Source: Enterobacter quasihormaechei (GTDB lineage Bacteria > Pseudomonadota > Gammaproteobacteria > Enterobacterales > Enterobacteriaceae). From it: 64,000 bases of DNA. The stretch covers positions 1 through 64,000 of the forward strand of contig NZ_SJON01000009.1 in the NCBI RefSeq assembly GCF_004331385.1, given 5' to 3'. Every line of letters begins with the position of its first letter. Position 1 is the first letter of the stretch. Below the pieces are notes generated by a model. The model searched no databases. It worked only from the letters and a program-made list of their open reading frames with translations, and was not told where the DNA came from. Positions 34,407-45,150 of the stretch are shown here, one piece after another. The position numbers were made by a program, and so were the translations under genes.

Positions 34407-36098
34407 ATGGACAACACAACATCGATGCAGACGCAGCACAAGCTTGGTTTCTTGCATCACATCCGGCTGGTTCCGCTGTTTTCCTCCATTCTCGGTGGCA
34501 TTATTCTCCTGTTTGCATTGAGCTCGGGTCTGGCAGGGTATTTCCTGCTCCAGGCCGATAACGATCAGCAGGATGTCACGGCGGAAATCCAGGTGCGCAC
34601 CGGGCTGTCAAACAGTTCGAACCATCTACGTACGGCCCGTATCAACATGATCCACGCGGGGGCCGCGAGCCGTATTGCCGAAATGGAGGCGATGAAGCAA
34701 AACATCGCTGAGGCCGAAACCCGCCTCAAACAGTCGCAGGATGGATTTGCTTCCTATATGAAGCGCTCCGTTCGCACCCCGGCTGATGAAGCGCTGGATG
34801 GCGATCTGAAAGCCCGCTACGACGCCTACATTGCCGGCATGCAGCCGATGCTGAAATATGCCAAAAACGGCATGTTTGAAGCCATAATCAACCACGAAAA
34901 TGAGACCGCGCGTCCGCTGGACGATGCCTATAACGCGGTGCTGCTGAAGGCGATTAAAATCCGCACCGAACGCGCGAACGCGCTAACGGCACAGGCTCAC
35001 ACCCGCACCCGGCTGGGACTGATATTTATGTTCGGCGCTTTCGGCCTGGCGCTGGCACTGGCCGTCATCACCTTCGTGGTGCTGCGCCGCACGGTGATTA
35101 GCCCGCTCCAGCGCGCCGCTGCGCGTATCGAAAATATCGCAAAAGGTGATTTGACCTTGCCGGACGAACCGACCGGGCGCAGCGAAATTGGCCGCCTGAC
35201 GCGCGATCTGCAAACAATGCAGCACGCGCTGGTTACCACCGTGGGCACCGTGCGGCAGGGGGCGGAGGAAATCTACCGGGGAACCAGCGAGATTTCTGCG
35301 GGTAACACCGATCTCTCATCCCGTACCGAGCAGCAGGCGGCGGCCATTGAACAGACGGCGGCCAGCATGGAGCAGCTCACTGCGACGGTGAAACAGAATG
35401 CCGATAACGCGCATCATGCCAGCAAGCTTGCGGAAGATGCCTCCGGTAAGGCCAGCCGCGGGGGGCAAATGGTTTCCGGCGTGGTGAAAACCATGGGTAA
35501 TATTTCCACCAGCTCGAAGAAGATCTCCGAAATTACCGCCGTGATTAACAGCATCGCGTTCCAGACCAATATACTGGCGCTCAACGCGGCGGTCGAGGCG
35601 GCGCGTGCGGGTGAACAGGGGCGGGGCTTTGCGGTAGTGGCGAGCGAAGTCCGCACGCTGGCAAGCCGCAGCGCGAACGCGGCAAAAGAGATTGAAAGCC
35701 TGATTAATGAATCGGTGTCGCTTATCGATCAGGGCTCCGGGGAAGTGGTTGCAGCGGGCAATACCATGAATGAGATCGTCGAGGCGGTGAAACGCGTCAC
35801 CGATATCATGCTGGAGATTGCGGCGGCGTCCGATGAGCAGAGCCGCGGTATTGTTCAGGTGAGCCAGGCGATTTCCGAGATGGATAAAGTGACGCAGCAA
35901 AATGCCTCGCTGGTGGAAGAAGCCTCGGCGGCGGCGGCCTCGCTGGAAGAGCAGGGCGCACGCCTGACGGAAGCCGTTGGTGCGTTTCGTCTCAACGGGG
36001 CGCGCGCAGGACGGACCACCGCGGCTGCATCCGCAGTCAAGCCCGCGCCCTTGACCCCGGCGGCGGCCGTTTCAGGTGATCACTGGGAAACGTTCTGA
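34407..36098 (+). CDS. Methyl-accepting chemotaxis protein, Tsr/Tar-like
   Basis: ATG 34407 opens a 563-residue receptor; the frame is open further upstream but that part contains the FliA promoter. Membrane helices are near residues 20-42 and 202-225, enclosing a periplasmic four-helix-bundle sensor of about 155 residues. HAMP and signalling domains follow, with the conserved tip ([20 protein letters not shown]). The C-terminal pentapeptide is HWETF, close to NWETF of Tar and Tsr, so CheR and CheB can dock. The ligand is unknown. The gene is alone between two terminators and is expected to follow flagellar control. Confidence 0.92.
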   Translation: MDNTTSMQTQHKLGFLHHIRLVPLFSSILGGIILLFALSSGLAGYFLLQADNDQQDVTAEIQVRTGLSNSSNHLRTARINMIHAGAASRIAEMEAMKQNIAEAETRLKQSQDGFASYMKRSVRTPADEALDGDLKARYDAYIAGMQPMLKYAKNGMFEAIINHENETARPLDDAYNAVLLKAIKIRTERANALTAQAHTRTRLGLIFMFGAFGLALALAVITFVVLRRTVISPLQRAAARIENIAKGDLTLPDEPTGRSEIGRLTRDLQTMQHALVTTVGTVRQGAEEIYRGTSEISAGNTDLSSRTEQQAAAIEQTAASMEQLTATVKQNADNAHHASKLAEDASGKASRGGQMVSGVVKTMGNISTSSKKISEITAVINSIAFQTNILALNAAVEAARAGEQGRGFAVVASEVRTLASRSANAAKEIESLINESVSLIDQGSGEVVAAGNTMNEIVEAVKRVTDIMLEIAAASDEQSRGIVQVSQAISEMDKVTQQNASLVEEASAAAASLEEQGARLTEAVGAFRLNGARAGRTTAAASAVKPAPLTPAAAVSGDHWETF

Positions 36099-36106
36099 AT
36101 AAAACA

Positions 36107-36127
36107 GACCCGCCCTCGTGGCGGGTC
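36107..36127. terminator. Hairpin between chemoreceptor and ydcI (convergent)
   Basis: GACCCGCC / GGCGGGTC with loop CTCGT. It can serve both converging genes; the T tract is weak on the + strand, and AAAA before it gives T for the minus strand. Confidence 0.7.
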
Positions 36128-36139
36128 CTGCGTTTACGG

Positions 36140-37063
36140 TCAGAGAGGCATTGATTTACGAATGGCGCTGAGCAGCGCCTGGGCGCCTTCAGAGAGCGGA
36201 GCATCTATCCGCGTAAGTATCCCAATCGGTTCACCCGCCCCGGGCGATGTGACCGGCAGCGCCGTGAGCACGCCGCGTCGCAGATCGTCCTTCACCGCGC
36301 CGGACGGCACAAACCACACGTAGTCATAATCCACCGTCAGCTGGCGCGAAAGCGACGCAGAAAGCGTTTCAATACATCCTGACGGCAGCGTGCAGCCCTG
36401 CATTTGCAGCAATGCTTCCGCATTCTGACGGGGAACGGTTCCTTTCGGTGAAACCACCACCGGCCACTCCATTACGCGGCTCAGGGTGACGGTATCCTGC
36501 AACAGGGGATGATTCGGACGCACCACCAGCTTCAGTGATTCCAGGAACAACAGTTCGTAATTAAGACCGCTCATCAGTTCCGGATCGGACATTCGACCAA
36601 TGCCCAGATCCAGCTCCCCTGACTTCAGGCCCGCCAGCAGCATGGTGTTGTTCATGGTCGCAACCTGAAGCGTGGCGTGCTTTTGCTGGCGGTGGAACTG
36701 GCCGATCGCCGCAGGCAGAATACCCAGCGCCGCCGTCGGCAGCGCGCCCACGCGAACGATATCGCTGGCCGGCTCCTCTTTACGATTTAACGCCTGACCA
36801 GCGGTATTGAGCGCATCAAGAACTTTAACGGCGTGCGTCAGGAACTGTTCACCCACCAGGGTAAGCTGAGCGCCCAGACGGCCACGATCGAACAGGCGCG
36901 TTCCGGTAAGCTGTTCCAGTTCGTTCAGCGTTTTGGAGAGTGCGGGCTGACTGAGGTTAAGGGTTTCAGCCGCTCGCCCCAGCGTTCCCTGTTGAGCGAC
37001 GGCCACAAAAGTATGCAAATGGCGCAAGCGTATGCGCTGACTGAACAGACCATTTTTTTCCAT
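36140..37063 (-). CDS. ydcI: LysR-family regulator YdcI
   Basis: The 307-residue LysR regulator begins MEKNGLFSQRIRLRHLHTFV with the HTH in TLGRAAETLNLSQPALSKTL. Sequence, length and place beside ydcJ match E. coli YdcI, a DNA-binding regulator linked to acid stress and metabolism. It is divergent from ydcJ with a 227-base gap that should hold its operator. The C-terminal domain is a typical LysR effector-binding fold; the inducer is unknown. Confidence 0.88.
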   Translation of the reverse strand: MEKNGLFSQRIRLRHLHTFVAVAQQGTLGRAAETLNLSQPALSKTLNELEQLTGTRLFDRGRLGAQLTLVGEQFLTHAVKVLDALNTAGQALNRKEEPASDIVRVGALPTAALGILPAAIGQFHRQQKHATLQVATMNNTMLLAGLKSGELDLGIGRMSDPELMSGLNYELLFLESLKLVVRPNHPLLQDTVTLSRVMEWPVVVSPKGTVPRQNAEALLQMQGCTLPSGCIETLSASLSRQLTVDYDYVWFVPSGAVKDDLRRGVLTALPVTSPGAGEPIGILTRIDAPLSEGAQALLSAIRKSMPL

Positions 37064-37290
37064 AGGCGATGTTAAAAACAGAGCGACGCGGGTGACAAGT
37101 TAAGATGTTTGAATTTGATAACCTGATAGCAAAATATTTTTAACATTTGATTTGTTTGAGTTACAACTGTTTTTCGAAAACGTCCACGCCTTGACCACTC
37201 GTCTGCCTGGATCACAATTTCTAAATTCTTCCCAACGAAAGGAACGGGCTTCTCTACACTCCAGGTAGTATTCACTGGAGGCATGACATC

Positions 37291-38634
37291 ATGGCGAACA
37301 CCATCACGGCTGATGATATTCGGGAACACTTTTCGCAGGCTATGTCGGCGATGTACCAGCAGGAAGTTCCGCAGTACGGCACCTTGCTGGAACTGGTGGC
37401 GGACGTTAACCTGGCGGTTCTGGAAAATAACCCCCTTTTACACGAACAACTGGCAAACGCAGACGAACTGGCGCGCCTGAATGTTGAACGTCATGGTGCG
37501 ATCCGCGTTGGCACCGCGCAGGAGCTTTCCACCCTGCGCCGGATCTTCGCCATTATGGGCATGCACCCGGTCAGCTATTACGATCTCTCCCAGGCGGGCG
37601 TGCCCGTCCACTCGACGGCGTTTCGTCCCACGGACGATGCGGCACTCTGCCGCAATCCGTTTCGCATTTTTACCTCGCTGCTGCGCCTGGAGCTGATAGA
37701 AAACGTTGCGCTGCGCGAAAAGGCGGCGGAGATCCTCTCCCGACGCAATATCTTTACGCCGCGCTGCCTTGAACTGATCGACCTGCATGATGCGCAGGGA
37801 CACTTTACCGGGGCGCAGGCGCGTGAATTTGTGCAGGAAGCCTTAGAAACCTTCCGCTGGCATCGCCATGCCAGGGTGGATCGGGAAACCTATCTGGCGC
37901 TGAGCAACGAACATCGCCTGATCGCCGACGTGGTCTGTTTCCCGGGGTGCCATATTAACCATCTTACGCCGCGCACGCTGGATATCGACCGGGTGCAGGA
38001 GCTGATGCCGAAGTACGGCATTGAGCCAAAAATTCTGATTGAAGGCCCACCGCGTCGCGAGGTGCCGATCCTCCTGCGCCAGACCAGCTTCAAGGCGCTG
38101 GAAGAGCCGGTGCTTTTCGCGGGAGAAGACCAGGGCACCCATACCGCGCGTTTCGGTGAAATTGAGCAGCGCGGCGTGGCGCTTACGCCAAAAGGACGCG
38201 AGCTGTACGACAGCCTGCTAAACCAGGCCGGGACCGGTAAAGACAACCTGACCCACCAGCTTCATCTGCGCGAGATCTTCAGCGCCTTCCCGGATAGCGA
38301 AATGTTCCTGCGTCGTCAGGAGCTGGCCTATTTCCGCTACCGTCTGACCCCGACAGGGGAGGCGCATCGCCACGCGTTTCGTCCGGGCGACGATCCGCAG
38401 CCGCTGATCGAGCGCGGCTGGGTTGTGGCGCAGCCGATCACCTATGAAGATTTTCTGCCCGTCAGCGCGGCGGGGATATTCCAGTCAAATCTCGGCAATG
38501 AAACGCAGGCGCGCAGCCACGGCAATGCCAGCCGCCAGGCCTTCGAAGCCGCGCTCGGCTGTGCGGTACACGACGAGTTTTCCCTTTACCACGAGGCAGA
38601 AGTGCGCAGCAAACAGCGTTGCGGTTTGCTCTGA
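37291..38634 (+). CDS. ydcJ: YdcJ, VOC-type 2-oxoadipate dioxygenase/decarboxylase (HglS family)
   Basis: The 447-residue DUF1338 protein has the HglS metal and substrate residues in order: His68 and Arg72 (VERHGAIRVG), a second His in CFPGCHINHL and a Glu in ARFGEIEQRG. The family converts 2-oxoadipate to 2-hydroxyglutarate in lysine breakdown. GGAGG lies 10 bases before ATG 37291; a closer ATG at 37283 is in another frame. Divergent from ydcI, its likely regulator. Confidence 0.87.
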   Translation: MANTITADDIREHFSQAMSAMYQQEVPQYGTLLELVADVNLAVLENNPLLHEQLANADELARLNVERHGAIRVGTAQELSTLRRIFAIMGMHPVSYYDLSQAGVPVHSTAFRPTDDAALCRNPFRIFTSLLRLELIENVALREKAAEILSRRNIFTPRCLELIDLHDAQGHFTGAQAREFVQEALETFRWHRHARVDRETYLALSNEHRLIADVVCFPGCHINHLTPRTLDIDRVQELMPKYGIEPKILIEGPPRREVPILLRQTSFKALEEPVLFAGEDQGTHTARFGEIEQRGVALTPKGRELYDSLLNQAGTGKDNLTHQLHLREIFSAFPDSEMFLRRQELAYFRYRLTPTGEAHRHAFRPGDDPQPLIERGWVVAQPITYEDFLPVSAAGIFQSNLGNETQARSHGNASRQAFEAALGCAVHDEFSLYHEAEVRSKQRCGLL

Positions 38635-38676
38635 AACCGTTACTCTGCTGGGGTGTGATGGAAAAAGAAGGTTGTT

Positions 38677-40182
38677 ATGGAAAATCCCTCCGCCCCTGTG
38701 GTTGAAACGCGCCAGGGCGCACTGATTGGTTTTACTGAAGACGATACGCACGTGTGGTGCGGCATTCCCTATGCGGCCCCGCCGGTAGGTTCCTTGCGCT
38801 GGCGCTCCCCTCGTCCTCCCGCTCGCTGGGACGGCGTGCGCCCGGCGACGGCGTTCTCCGCCTCCAGCTGGCAGAGCGGCGAAAGCTGCCAGGAGCTGGG
38901 CGGCGGCGATCCCGGCCAGTTCTCTGAAGATTGCCTGTACCTTAACGTCTGGTCGCCGATCGCGCGCGCCGCGCCGCTTCCGGTGATGGTCTGGCTGCAC
39001 GGCGGGGGATTTACCCTCGGTGCTGGCGGTCTGCCTCCCTATAACGGCAGGGCGCTGGCGAAGCGCGGCGCGGTGGTGGTGACGATAAATTACCGTCTTG
39101 GACACCTCGGTTTTTTTGCCCATCCGGCGCTGGAGGGTGAAGAAGAGCGCGTAGTGCATAACTTTGCGTTGCTCGATCAAATCCAGGCCCTGGAATGGGT
39201 TCGCGATAATATTGCCGCGTTCGGCGGCGATCCCGATAACATCACGGTATTTGGCGAGTCGGCCGGGGCGCGCAGCGTACTCTCGCTGATGGCGTCCCCG
39301 CTTGCGGGAGGGCTGTTCCATAAAGCCATTGTGCAAAGCGGGTACACGCTGCCGGACACCCCGCGCGAGCAGGCCATGCGTAAAGGCGAAGCAATTGCCG
39401 CGCATTTCGGCCTGGAAAACGCCACCGCAGAACAGCTTCGCGCGATCCCGCCGGAGGCGTTCTGGCCGCTGACCTCGCCGCTAAATATCGCGCCTGCGCC
39501 CATTGTGGGCGACTGCGTTTTGCCTGAAGCCATGCTCGACGTCTTCTTCGCGGCCCGTCAACATCCTGTGCCGGTGATGATTGGGTCGAACAGCGACGAA
39601 GCCAGCGTGATGTCGGTGTTCGGCGTCGATCTGGCCGGGCAGATCCAGAAGCTCCGCCGCGAGCGGCGCTTTGGTCTGGGGCTGATCAAGCTGCTTTATC
39701 CGGGCGTGAAGGGCGATGAGGAGCTCGGCAGGCAGGTGTGCCGCGACATGGCGTTTACCACCATGGGCTACGTGGTGATGCAGGCGCAGCAGCGAGCGGG
39801 TGGCCTGTGCTGGCGATACTGGTTTGATTATGTGGCCGAAGCCGAGCACGCGACGTACATCAACGGCGCATGGCACGGCAACGAAGTGCCTTACGTGTTC
39901 GATACCCTCGGGCAGGTCGAGCCCTCGCGACAGTACGTGAACGAACGCGATCTGACCTTCGCGGCTCGGGTGGCGGACTACTGGGTGAGCTTCGCTCGGG
40001 ACGCGGGGAAACGTGACAGCCTGCCGGGGCCGACGCGCTGGCCCGCCTGCCGGAAAGGGCGGGACGTGCTGTTACGCATTGGTGTGAATAAACATGCTGG
40101 TTTTCGGCTTGAAAACCGCTTCATGCGTGCCCGTATGAGCCTCTTCAAACGGGTGATGAAACACCACGTCAGCCTCGACTGA
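38677..40182 (+). CDS. Type B carboxylesterase (para-nitrobenzyl esterase family)
   Basis: The 501-residue alpha/beta hydrolase has the oxyanion motif WLHGGGFTLGAG, the nucleophile elbow FGESAGARS, SEDCLYLNVW, and a late HGNEVPYVF with the likely catalytic His. No signal peptide is seen, so it is cytoplasmic. It follows ydcJ by 42 bases in the same direction. The substrate is unknown. Its 3' end overlaps the stop of the converging LysR gene by 14 bases. Confidence 0.88.
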   Translation: MENPSAPVVETRQGALIGFTEDDTHVWCGIPYAAPPVGSLRWRSPRPPARWDGVRPATAFSASSWQSGESCQELGGGDPGQFSEDCLYLNVWSPIARAAPLPVMVWLHGGGFTLGAGGLPPYNGRALAKRGAVVVTINYRLGHLGFFAHPALEGEEERVVHNFALLDQIQALEWVRDNIAAFGGDPDNITVFGESAGARSVLSLMASPLAGGLFHKAIVQSGYTLPDTPREQAMRKGEAIAAHFGLENATAEQLRAIPPEAFWPLTSPLNIAPAPIVGDCVLPEAMLDVFFAARQHPVPVMIGSNSDEASVMSVFGVDLAGQIQKLRRERRFGLGLIKLLYPGVKGDEELGRQVCRDMAFTTMGYVVMQAQQRAGGLCWRYWFDYVAEAEHATYINGAWHGNEVPYVFDTLGQVEPSRQYVNERDLTFAARVADYWVSFARDAGKRDSLPGPTRWPACRKGRDVLLRIGVNKHAGFRLENRFMRARMSLFKRVMKHHVSLD

Positions 40183-41011
40183 GCAGACAGGCACGAAACG
40201 CATCCAGCCCGTTCTCCGGGCCGGGGGCGTCGCGGAATACCAGCCGGTAGCTCGCCCCGGTTCTTATGCTCGTATCGTAAGGCCGCATCAGCCGTCCGGC
40301 GCGCACGTCCTCCTCCACCAGCGTTTCATCCGCTATGGCGATGCCCAACCCCTGAATAGCGGCGGTAATAGCCAAATCCATCGTTTCGAAGTGTTGATTT
40401 TTGAGCATAGCTGGCGTCGGGCGCGGCTGTTTCGCCAGCCACAGCGTCCAGTCCGTTTTGTCCCGCGTCGGGTGCAGGAAGGTGAGTGTTTCCAGCGCAG
40501 AACCGGCCCGCAGCGGGCTCATTACCGGCGTTAAGGCCTCTTCGAACAGCAGATCGCCGGCGCTCATGTGTGTCCCGAACACAATCGCCGCATCATAGGA
40601 TTCGGTTTTGAAATTGACGTTATGATCGGTGGTGGTGGTCAGCGCAATTTGCAGATCCGGCTGTTCACGCTCCACCTGTAGCAGCCGCGGCACCAGCCAG
40701 CGCATCGCGCAGGTTGGCGCTTTCAGGCGGATCACGGTCTGGTGCGTCCGCGCCTGCTCGGCAACGTTCAGCAGATGCTCAAACGCAGATTGCAGCTCCG
40801 GCAGCAGGGCGCTTCCCTGTGATGAGAGACGCAGGCCGCGCGCGTGGCGTTCGAACAGCGGGAAGCCGAACCAGCTTTCCAGCGCGGCGATTTTACGGCT
40901 TACCGCCCCCTGCGTCAGACAAAGCTCCTTCGCGGCATGGGTCAGATTCAGGTGACGCGCGGTCACTAAAAAAGTCTCTACGGCATTAAGCGGAAATGAA
41001 CGACGCGACAT
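40169..41011 (-). CDS. LysR-family regulator, GcvA-like
   Basis: 280 residues with HTH in NLTHAAKELCLTQGAVSRKI and a GcvA-type effector domain (LKAPTCAMRWLVPRLLQVER). It is divergent from the aminotransferase at 41125, and a dyad in the gap is a candidate operator, so it probably controls that gene and the following binding protein. The inducer is unknown. Confidence 0.85.
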   Translation of the reverse strand: MSRRSFPLNAVETFLVTARHLNLTHAAKELCLTQGAVSRKIAALESWFGFPLFERHARGLRLSSQGSALLPELQSAFEHLLNVAEQARTHQTVIRLKAPTCAMRWLVPRLLQVEREQPDLQIALTTTTDHNVNFKTESYDAAIVFGTHMSAGDLLFEEALTPVMSPLRAGSALETLTFLHPTRDKTDWTLWLAKQPRPTPAMLKNQHFETMDLAITAAIQGLGIAIADETLVEEDVRAGRLMRPYDTSIRTGASYRLVFRDAPGPENGLDAFRACLLSRG

Positions 41012-41053
41012 ATCTCACCTTAGCTATGCGTTTTTTTCATGGCTATTATGACA

Positions 41054-41066
41054 ACAATTCGATTGT
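41054..41066. promoter_or_regulatory. Dyad in the LysR-aminotransferase gap
   Basis: ACAAT-TCG-ATTGT, a perfect 5-bp dyad, extended as GACAA...TTGTC (41050-41067). It is a plausible site for the divergent LysR protein. Confidence 0.4.
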
Positions 41067-41124
41067 CCCGACAGCGAAGTTGTTGTTTGAATAGTTATGC
41101 ATTCACCATGAGAAGGGACAGAGG

Positions 41125-42303
41125 ATGACTTTGAAAACGCCGGTGCAGACACGCTCCAAATTGCCGGATGTGGGAACCACCATTTTTACCGTTATCGGCC
41201 AGCTTTCTGCCCAGCATAACGCGATCAACCTTTCTCAGGGTGCGCCGAATTTTTCCTGCGACCCAAAACTGATTTCCGGCGTGACCCGCGCCATGGAGGC
41301 AGGGCATAACCAGTACGCGTCCATGACCGGGCTACAGCCGCTTAAGGCGCGCATCGCGGACAAAATTGCCACACTTTACGGCACGCACTATGACCCGGCC
41401 AGTGAGGTGCTGGTGACCGCCAGCGCCAGCGAAGGGCTTTACTCGGCCATCAGCGGGCTGGTTCATCCTGGCGATGAGGTGATCTATTTCGAGCCCTCCT
41501 TTGACAGCTATGCGCCGATTGTCCGTCTGCAAGGGGCGAAGCCGATCGCCATTAAGCTGACGGTACCGGATTTTGCCGTAAACTGGGACGACGTGCGGGC
41601 GGCCATCACCCCGCGCACGCGGATGATCATCGTCAACACGCCGCACAACCCGAGCGGACAGGTATTTTCGGCCGCCGATCTGCACCAGCTGGCGGCGCTG
41701 ACGCGCCACACCGACATCATCATTTTGTCTGACGAAGTGTATGAGCACGTCGTTTTTGACGGCGAGCCACACCACGGGATGGCGACGCACCCGCAGCTGG
41801 CGGAGCGCAGCGTGATAATTTCTTCCTTCGGAAAAACCTATCACGTGACCGGCTGGCGCGTGGGTTATTGTGTGGCGCCCGCGGAGCTGATGGATGAGAT
41901 ATGTAAGGTCCATCAATTTTTAATGTTCTCTGCCGATACGCCAATGCAGTACGCGTTTGCAGAACATATGGCAGATCCGCAAACCTGGCTGTCGCTGGCG
42001 GCGTTTTATCAGCGCAAGCGCGATCTGCTGCAAAGCCTGCTGGCCGACTCGCCGTTTACGCTGCTGCCGAGCAAAGGATCGTTTTTCCTGCTGGCTGATT
42101 ACAGCGGCTTCAGCGACGAGCGCGACAGCGAGATGGTGAAAAGGCTGATTGTCGAGTGCGGGGTTGCCACTATTCCGCTGTCGGCGTTTTATGCTGATGG
42201 CACGGACAATAAACTGATTCGTCTCTCTTTTGCGAAAGATGAGGCGACGTTACGGGCAGGTGCCCAGGCCCTGTGTCGGATCACACCACGTTCAGGAGTT
42301 TAA
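41125..42303 (+). CDS. PLP-dependent aminotransferase, YbdL-like (methionine type)
   Basis: The 392-residue class I aminotransferase has NTPHNPSGQVF, LSDEVYEHVVFD and the PLP-binding lysine in SSFGKTYHVTGWR. It is most like YbdL, which prefers methionine, histidine and phenylalanine. It lies 1 base before the binding-protein gene in the same operon, so amine donor uptake may be linked. Divergent LysR control is likely. Confidence 0.88.
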   Translation: MTLKTPVQTRSKLPDVGTTIFTVIGQLSAQHNAINLSQGAPNFSCDPKLISGVTRAMEAGHNQYASMTGLQPLKARIADKIATLYGTHYDPASEVLVTASASEGLYSAISGLVHPGDEVIYFEPSFDSYAPIVRLQGAKPIAIKLTVPDFAVNWDDVRAAITPRTRMIIVNTPHNPSGQVFSAADLHQLAALTRHTDIIILSDEVYEHVVFDGEPHHGMATHPQLAERSVIISSFGKTYHVTGWRVGYCVAPAELMDEICKVHQFLMFSADTPMQYAFAEHMADPQTWLSLAAFYQRKRDLLQSLLADSPFTLLPSKGSFFLLADYSGFSDERDSEMVKRLIVECGVATIPLSAFYADGTDNKLIRLSFAKDEATLRAGAQALCRITPRSGV

Positions 42304-42304
42304 G

Positions 42305-43078
42305 ATGAAATTACGCGCGTTAGTTGTCGGCATGGGGCTGCTGTGTTCATTTTCGTCAATCGCCGCCACCGAGTTGCGATACGGTCTGGAGGCGGAATAT
42401 CCGCCGTTTGAAAGCCGCAATGCGTCAGGGGAGCTGGAGGGCTTTGACGTAGAGCTGGGAAATGCCATCTGCAAAGCCGCCGCGCTGAAGTGCAGCTGGG
42501 TGGAAACCTCGTTTGATGCGCTGATCCCCGGTCTGGTGGCGAAAAAGTTCGACGCGATTAACTCGGCGATGAACATCACCGAGCAGCGTCGCAAGAGCAT
42601 TGACTTTACTCAGCCCATCTATCGCATTCCCTCCCAGCTGGTGGGCAAAGCCGGCTCTGCGGTAGAGGCCACGCCGGAAGGGCTGAAGGGCAAAACCATC
42701 GGCGTTCTCCAGGGTTCGATTCAGGAAACCTACGCCAAAGAGCACTGGGAAAAGCACGGTGTCACCGTGGTGTCTTATAAAGATCAGAATATGGCGTGGG
42801 GAGACTTGCTGAATGGCCGCATCGACGCCTCGCTGGTGATGTCAGCGGCCGGGCAGGCGGGTTTCCTCAGCAAGCCGCAGGGTAAAGGGTTTGGCTTTAT
42901 CGGCAAACCGGTGTCAGACGACACGATCCTCGGCAGTGGTATCGGCTTTGGGCTGCGTAAGGGGGATGAGGCCACCAAAAAGCAGCTTGATGCCGCCATT
43001 GATAAAGTACGTGCCGATGGCACGATCGCTAAACTGGCTGATAAGTACTTCCCGGGTATCGATGTCAGCGTAAAATAA
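42305..43078 (+). CDS. Periplasmic polar amino acid-binding protein (HisJ/ArgT family)
   Basis: AGGAG precedes ATG 42305; the longer upstream frame is aminotransferase sequence read differently. The 257-residue protein has a signal peptide (ALVVGMGLLCSFSSIAA) and the SBP family 3 pattern: YPPFESRNASGELEGFDVEL, then FDAINSAMNITEQRRKSIDF and GVLQGSIQETYA. It should bind a basic or other polar amino acid. No permease or ATPase gene is adjacent, so it would share one encoded elsewhere. Confidence 0.9.
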   Translation: MKLRALVVGMGLLCSFSSIAATELRYGLEAEYPPFESRNASGELEGFDVELGNAICKAAALKCSWVETSFDALIPGLVAKKFDAINSAMNITEQRRKSIDFTQPIYRIPSQLVGKAGSAVEATPEGLKGKTIGVLQGSIQETYAKEHWEKHGVTVVSYKDQNMAWGDLLNGRIDASLVMSAAGQAGFLSKPQGKGFGFIGKPVSDDTILGSGIGFGLRKGDEATKKQLDAAIDKVRADGTIAKLADKYFPGIDVSVK

Positions 43079-43089
43079 CCGCCTCGTTG

Positions 43090-43124
43090 GTCCCGGCTGT
43101 CGATGTCCAGCCGGGACACTTTTA
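43090..43124 (+). terminator. Terminator after the binding-protein gene
   Basis: GTCCCGGCTG / CAGCCGGGAC with an 8-base loop (43090-43117), followed by ACTTTT. Confidence 0.85.
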
Positions 43125-43140
43125 AATACACTTCATCCTT

Positions 43141-43213
43141 CAGGCTGCCTCTGCGTTGGCTACGTCTGTTCACCCCAGTCACTTACTTGAGTAAGCTCCT
43201 GGGGATTCTCAGA
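43141..43213. repeat. Palindromic intergenic element
   Basis: CCCCAG (43173-43178) and CTGGGG (43199-43204) enclose CTTACTTGAGTAAG, itself a dyad. The flanking text (CTGCCTCTGCGTTGGCTACG, GACTTGCCGCC) has the look of a short element repeated between enterobacterial genes; only one copy is in this window, so this rests on recollection. 43214-43435 holds no gene apart from the opgD upstream region. Confidence 0.4.
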
Positions 43214-43435
43214 CTTGCCGCCTTGATCCAGCATGAATGATTTCGTGTATTTACTGTTTTTTACACCACTTTCAGGCCGTTCTGGTCGACAGAAAATATT
43301 TCCTGGTTTGTTCAGATAATCACCCGCCAACAATTGGATTCTTAACCGTTTTTGTTTAGGCTGTGCGTTCTTTCTTGCCGTCATTTCGCTGCGCGCGAAA
43401 CTCATTCACACGACCATAAGGACGTTTTCTCAGGC

Positions 43436-45091
43436 ATGAATCGCAGACGTTTTCTCAAAGGTTCCCTGGCAATGGCTGCCCTGAGCGGCACTTCTGGCCT
43501 TGCTTCTCTGTTTTCCCAGGCGGCGTATGCTGCTGATTCCGATATTGCCGACGGTCAGAGCCGCCGCTTTGACTTCTCCGTTCTGCAATCCATGGCGCAC
43601 GATCTGGCGAAAACCCCGTGGGGCGGCGCGCCGCGTCCGCTGCCGGAAACGCTGGCCACCATGACGCCGCAGGCGTACAACGCCATTCGTTACGATGAGA
43701 AGCAGTCGCTGTGGAATAACATTGAAGGTCGTCAGCTGGACGCCCAGTTCTTCCATATGGGGATGGGGTTCCGCCGCCGCGTGCGCATGTTCTCGCTGGA
43801 TCAAACCACCTCTCAGGCGCGCGAAATCCACTTCCGACCTGAACTGTTCAGCTACGGCGATACGGGCGTGGATACCCGCCAGCTGGAAGGGCAGAGCGAC
43901 CTCGGGTTTGCCGGATTCCGCGTATTTAAAGCGCCGGAGCTGGCGCGACGCGATATCGTTTCGTTCCTGGGCGCGAGCTACTTCCGCGCGGTGGATGATA
44001 CCTACCAGTACGGCCTTTCCGCGCGTGGCCTGGCGGTGGATACCTTTACCGACACCCCGGAAGAATTCCCGGACTTCACCTCTTTCTGGTTTGAAACCGT
44101 TAAGCCGGGTGATACCACCTTTACCGTCTACGCGCTGCTGGACAGCCCGAGCATTACCGGTGCCTATAAGTTCGTGATCCATTGTGAGAAGAGCCAGGTG
44201 ATCATGGACGTCGAAAACCACCTCTACGCGCGCAAAGAGATCAAGCAGCTCGGCATCGCGCCGATGACCAGCATGTTTAGCTGCGGCAACAACGAGCGCC
44301 GCATGTGCGACACCATTCATCCGCAGATCCACGACTCAGACCGTCTGGCGATGTGGCGCGGCAACGGGGAGTGGATCTGCCGACCGCTGAACAACCCGCA
44401 AAAGCTGCAATTTAACGCATTTCAGGATAAGAACCCGAAAGGCTTTGGTTTGTTGCAGCTTGACCGTGACTTCTCGCATTATCAGGACGTCATGGGCTGG
44501 TATAACAAGCGACCAAGCCTGTGGGTCGAGCCGCGCAATAACTGGGGCAAAGGCTCCATTGCCCTGATGGAGATCCCGACAACCGGCGAGACGCTCGATA
44601 ACGTGGTCTGCTTCTGGCAGCCGGAGAAGCCGGTGCAGGCGGGCGACGAACTGGACTTCAAATACCGTCTTTACTGGAGCGCGCAGCCACCGGTGCGTTC
44701 GCCGCTGGCAAACGTCTACGCGACCCGTACCGGTATGGGCGGTTTCCCGGAGGGCTGGGCGCCGGGCGAAAATTACCCGAAAGTGTGGGCCCGTCGCTTT
44801 GCCATTGACTTCGTCGGGGGCGATTTGAAGGCCGCCGCACCGAAGGGCATTGAGCCGGTGATCACGCTGTCCAGCGGTGAAGCGAAGCAGGTGGAGATCC
44901 TCTACGTCGAGCCGTTCGACGGGTATCGCATCTTGTTTGACTGGTATCCAACCTCTGACTCTACCGAGCCGGTCGATATGCGCCTGTTCCTGCGCTGTCA
45001 GGGCGACGCCATCAGCGAGACCTGGCTGTATCAGTACTTCCCGCCAGCGCCGGACAAACGTAACTACGTTGACGACCGGATTATGCGCTAG
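43436..45091 (+). CDS. opgD: OpgD, periplasmic glucan biosynthesis protein
   Basis: From ATG 43436 the protein has 551 residues, the same as E. coli OpgD. The N-terminus [18 protein letters not shown] is a Tat signal with twin arginine, and AYAA marks cleavage. OpgD controls the backbone structure of osmoregulated periplasmic glucans and is a paralogue of OpgG. Place between ydcJ and rimL follows E. coli; ydcH, found there in E. coli, is absent here. Confidence 0.95.
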   Translation: MNRRRFLKGSLAMAALSGTSGLASLFSQAAYAADSDIADGQSRRFDFSVLQSMAHDLAKTPWGGAPRPLPETLATMTPQAYNAIRYDEKQSLWNNIEGRQLDAQFFHMGMGFRRRVRMFSLDQTTSQAREIHFRPELFSYGDTGVDTRQLEGQSDLGFAGFRVFKAPELARRDIVSFLGASYFRAVDDTYQYGLSARGLAVDTFTDTPEEFPDFTSFWFETVKPGDTTFTVYALLDSPSITGAYKFVIHCEKSQVIMDVENHLYARKEIKQLGIAPMTSMFSCGNNERRMCDTIHPQIHDSDRLAMWRGNGEWICRPLNNPQKLQFNAFQDKNPKGFGLLQLDRDFSHYQDVMGWYNKRPSLWVEPRNNWGKGSIALMEIPTTGETLDNVVCFWQPEKPVQAGDELDFKYRLYWSAQPPVRSPLANVYATRTGMGGFPEGWAPGENYPKVWARRFAIDFVGGDLKAAAPKGIEPVITLSSGEAKQVEILYVEPFDGYRILFDWYPTSDSTEPVDMRLFLRCQGDAISETWLYQYFPPAPDKRNYVDDRIMR

Positions 45092-45105
45092 TCATTTTGG
45101 GATTG

Positions 45106-45134
45106 TGCCGGGTAAGCGTTAGCGCCACCCGGCA
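45106..45134. repeat. REP-like palindrome
   Basis: TGCCGGGT and ACCCGGCA around AAGCGTTAGCGCC, the form of enterobacterial REP units. It lies between opgD and rimL and can stabilise the 3' end of opgD mRNA. Confidence 0.7.
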
Positions 45135-45150
45135 ATTAATAAGAGGCACT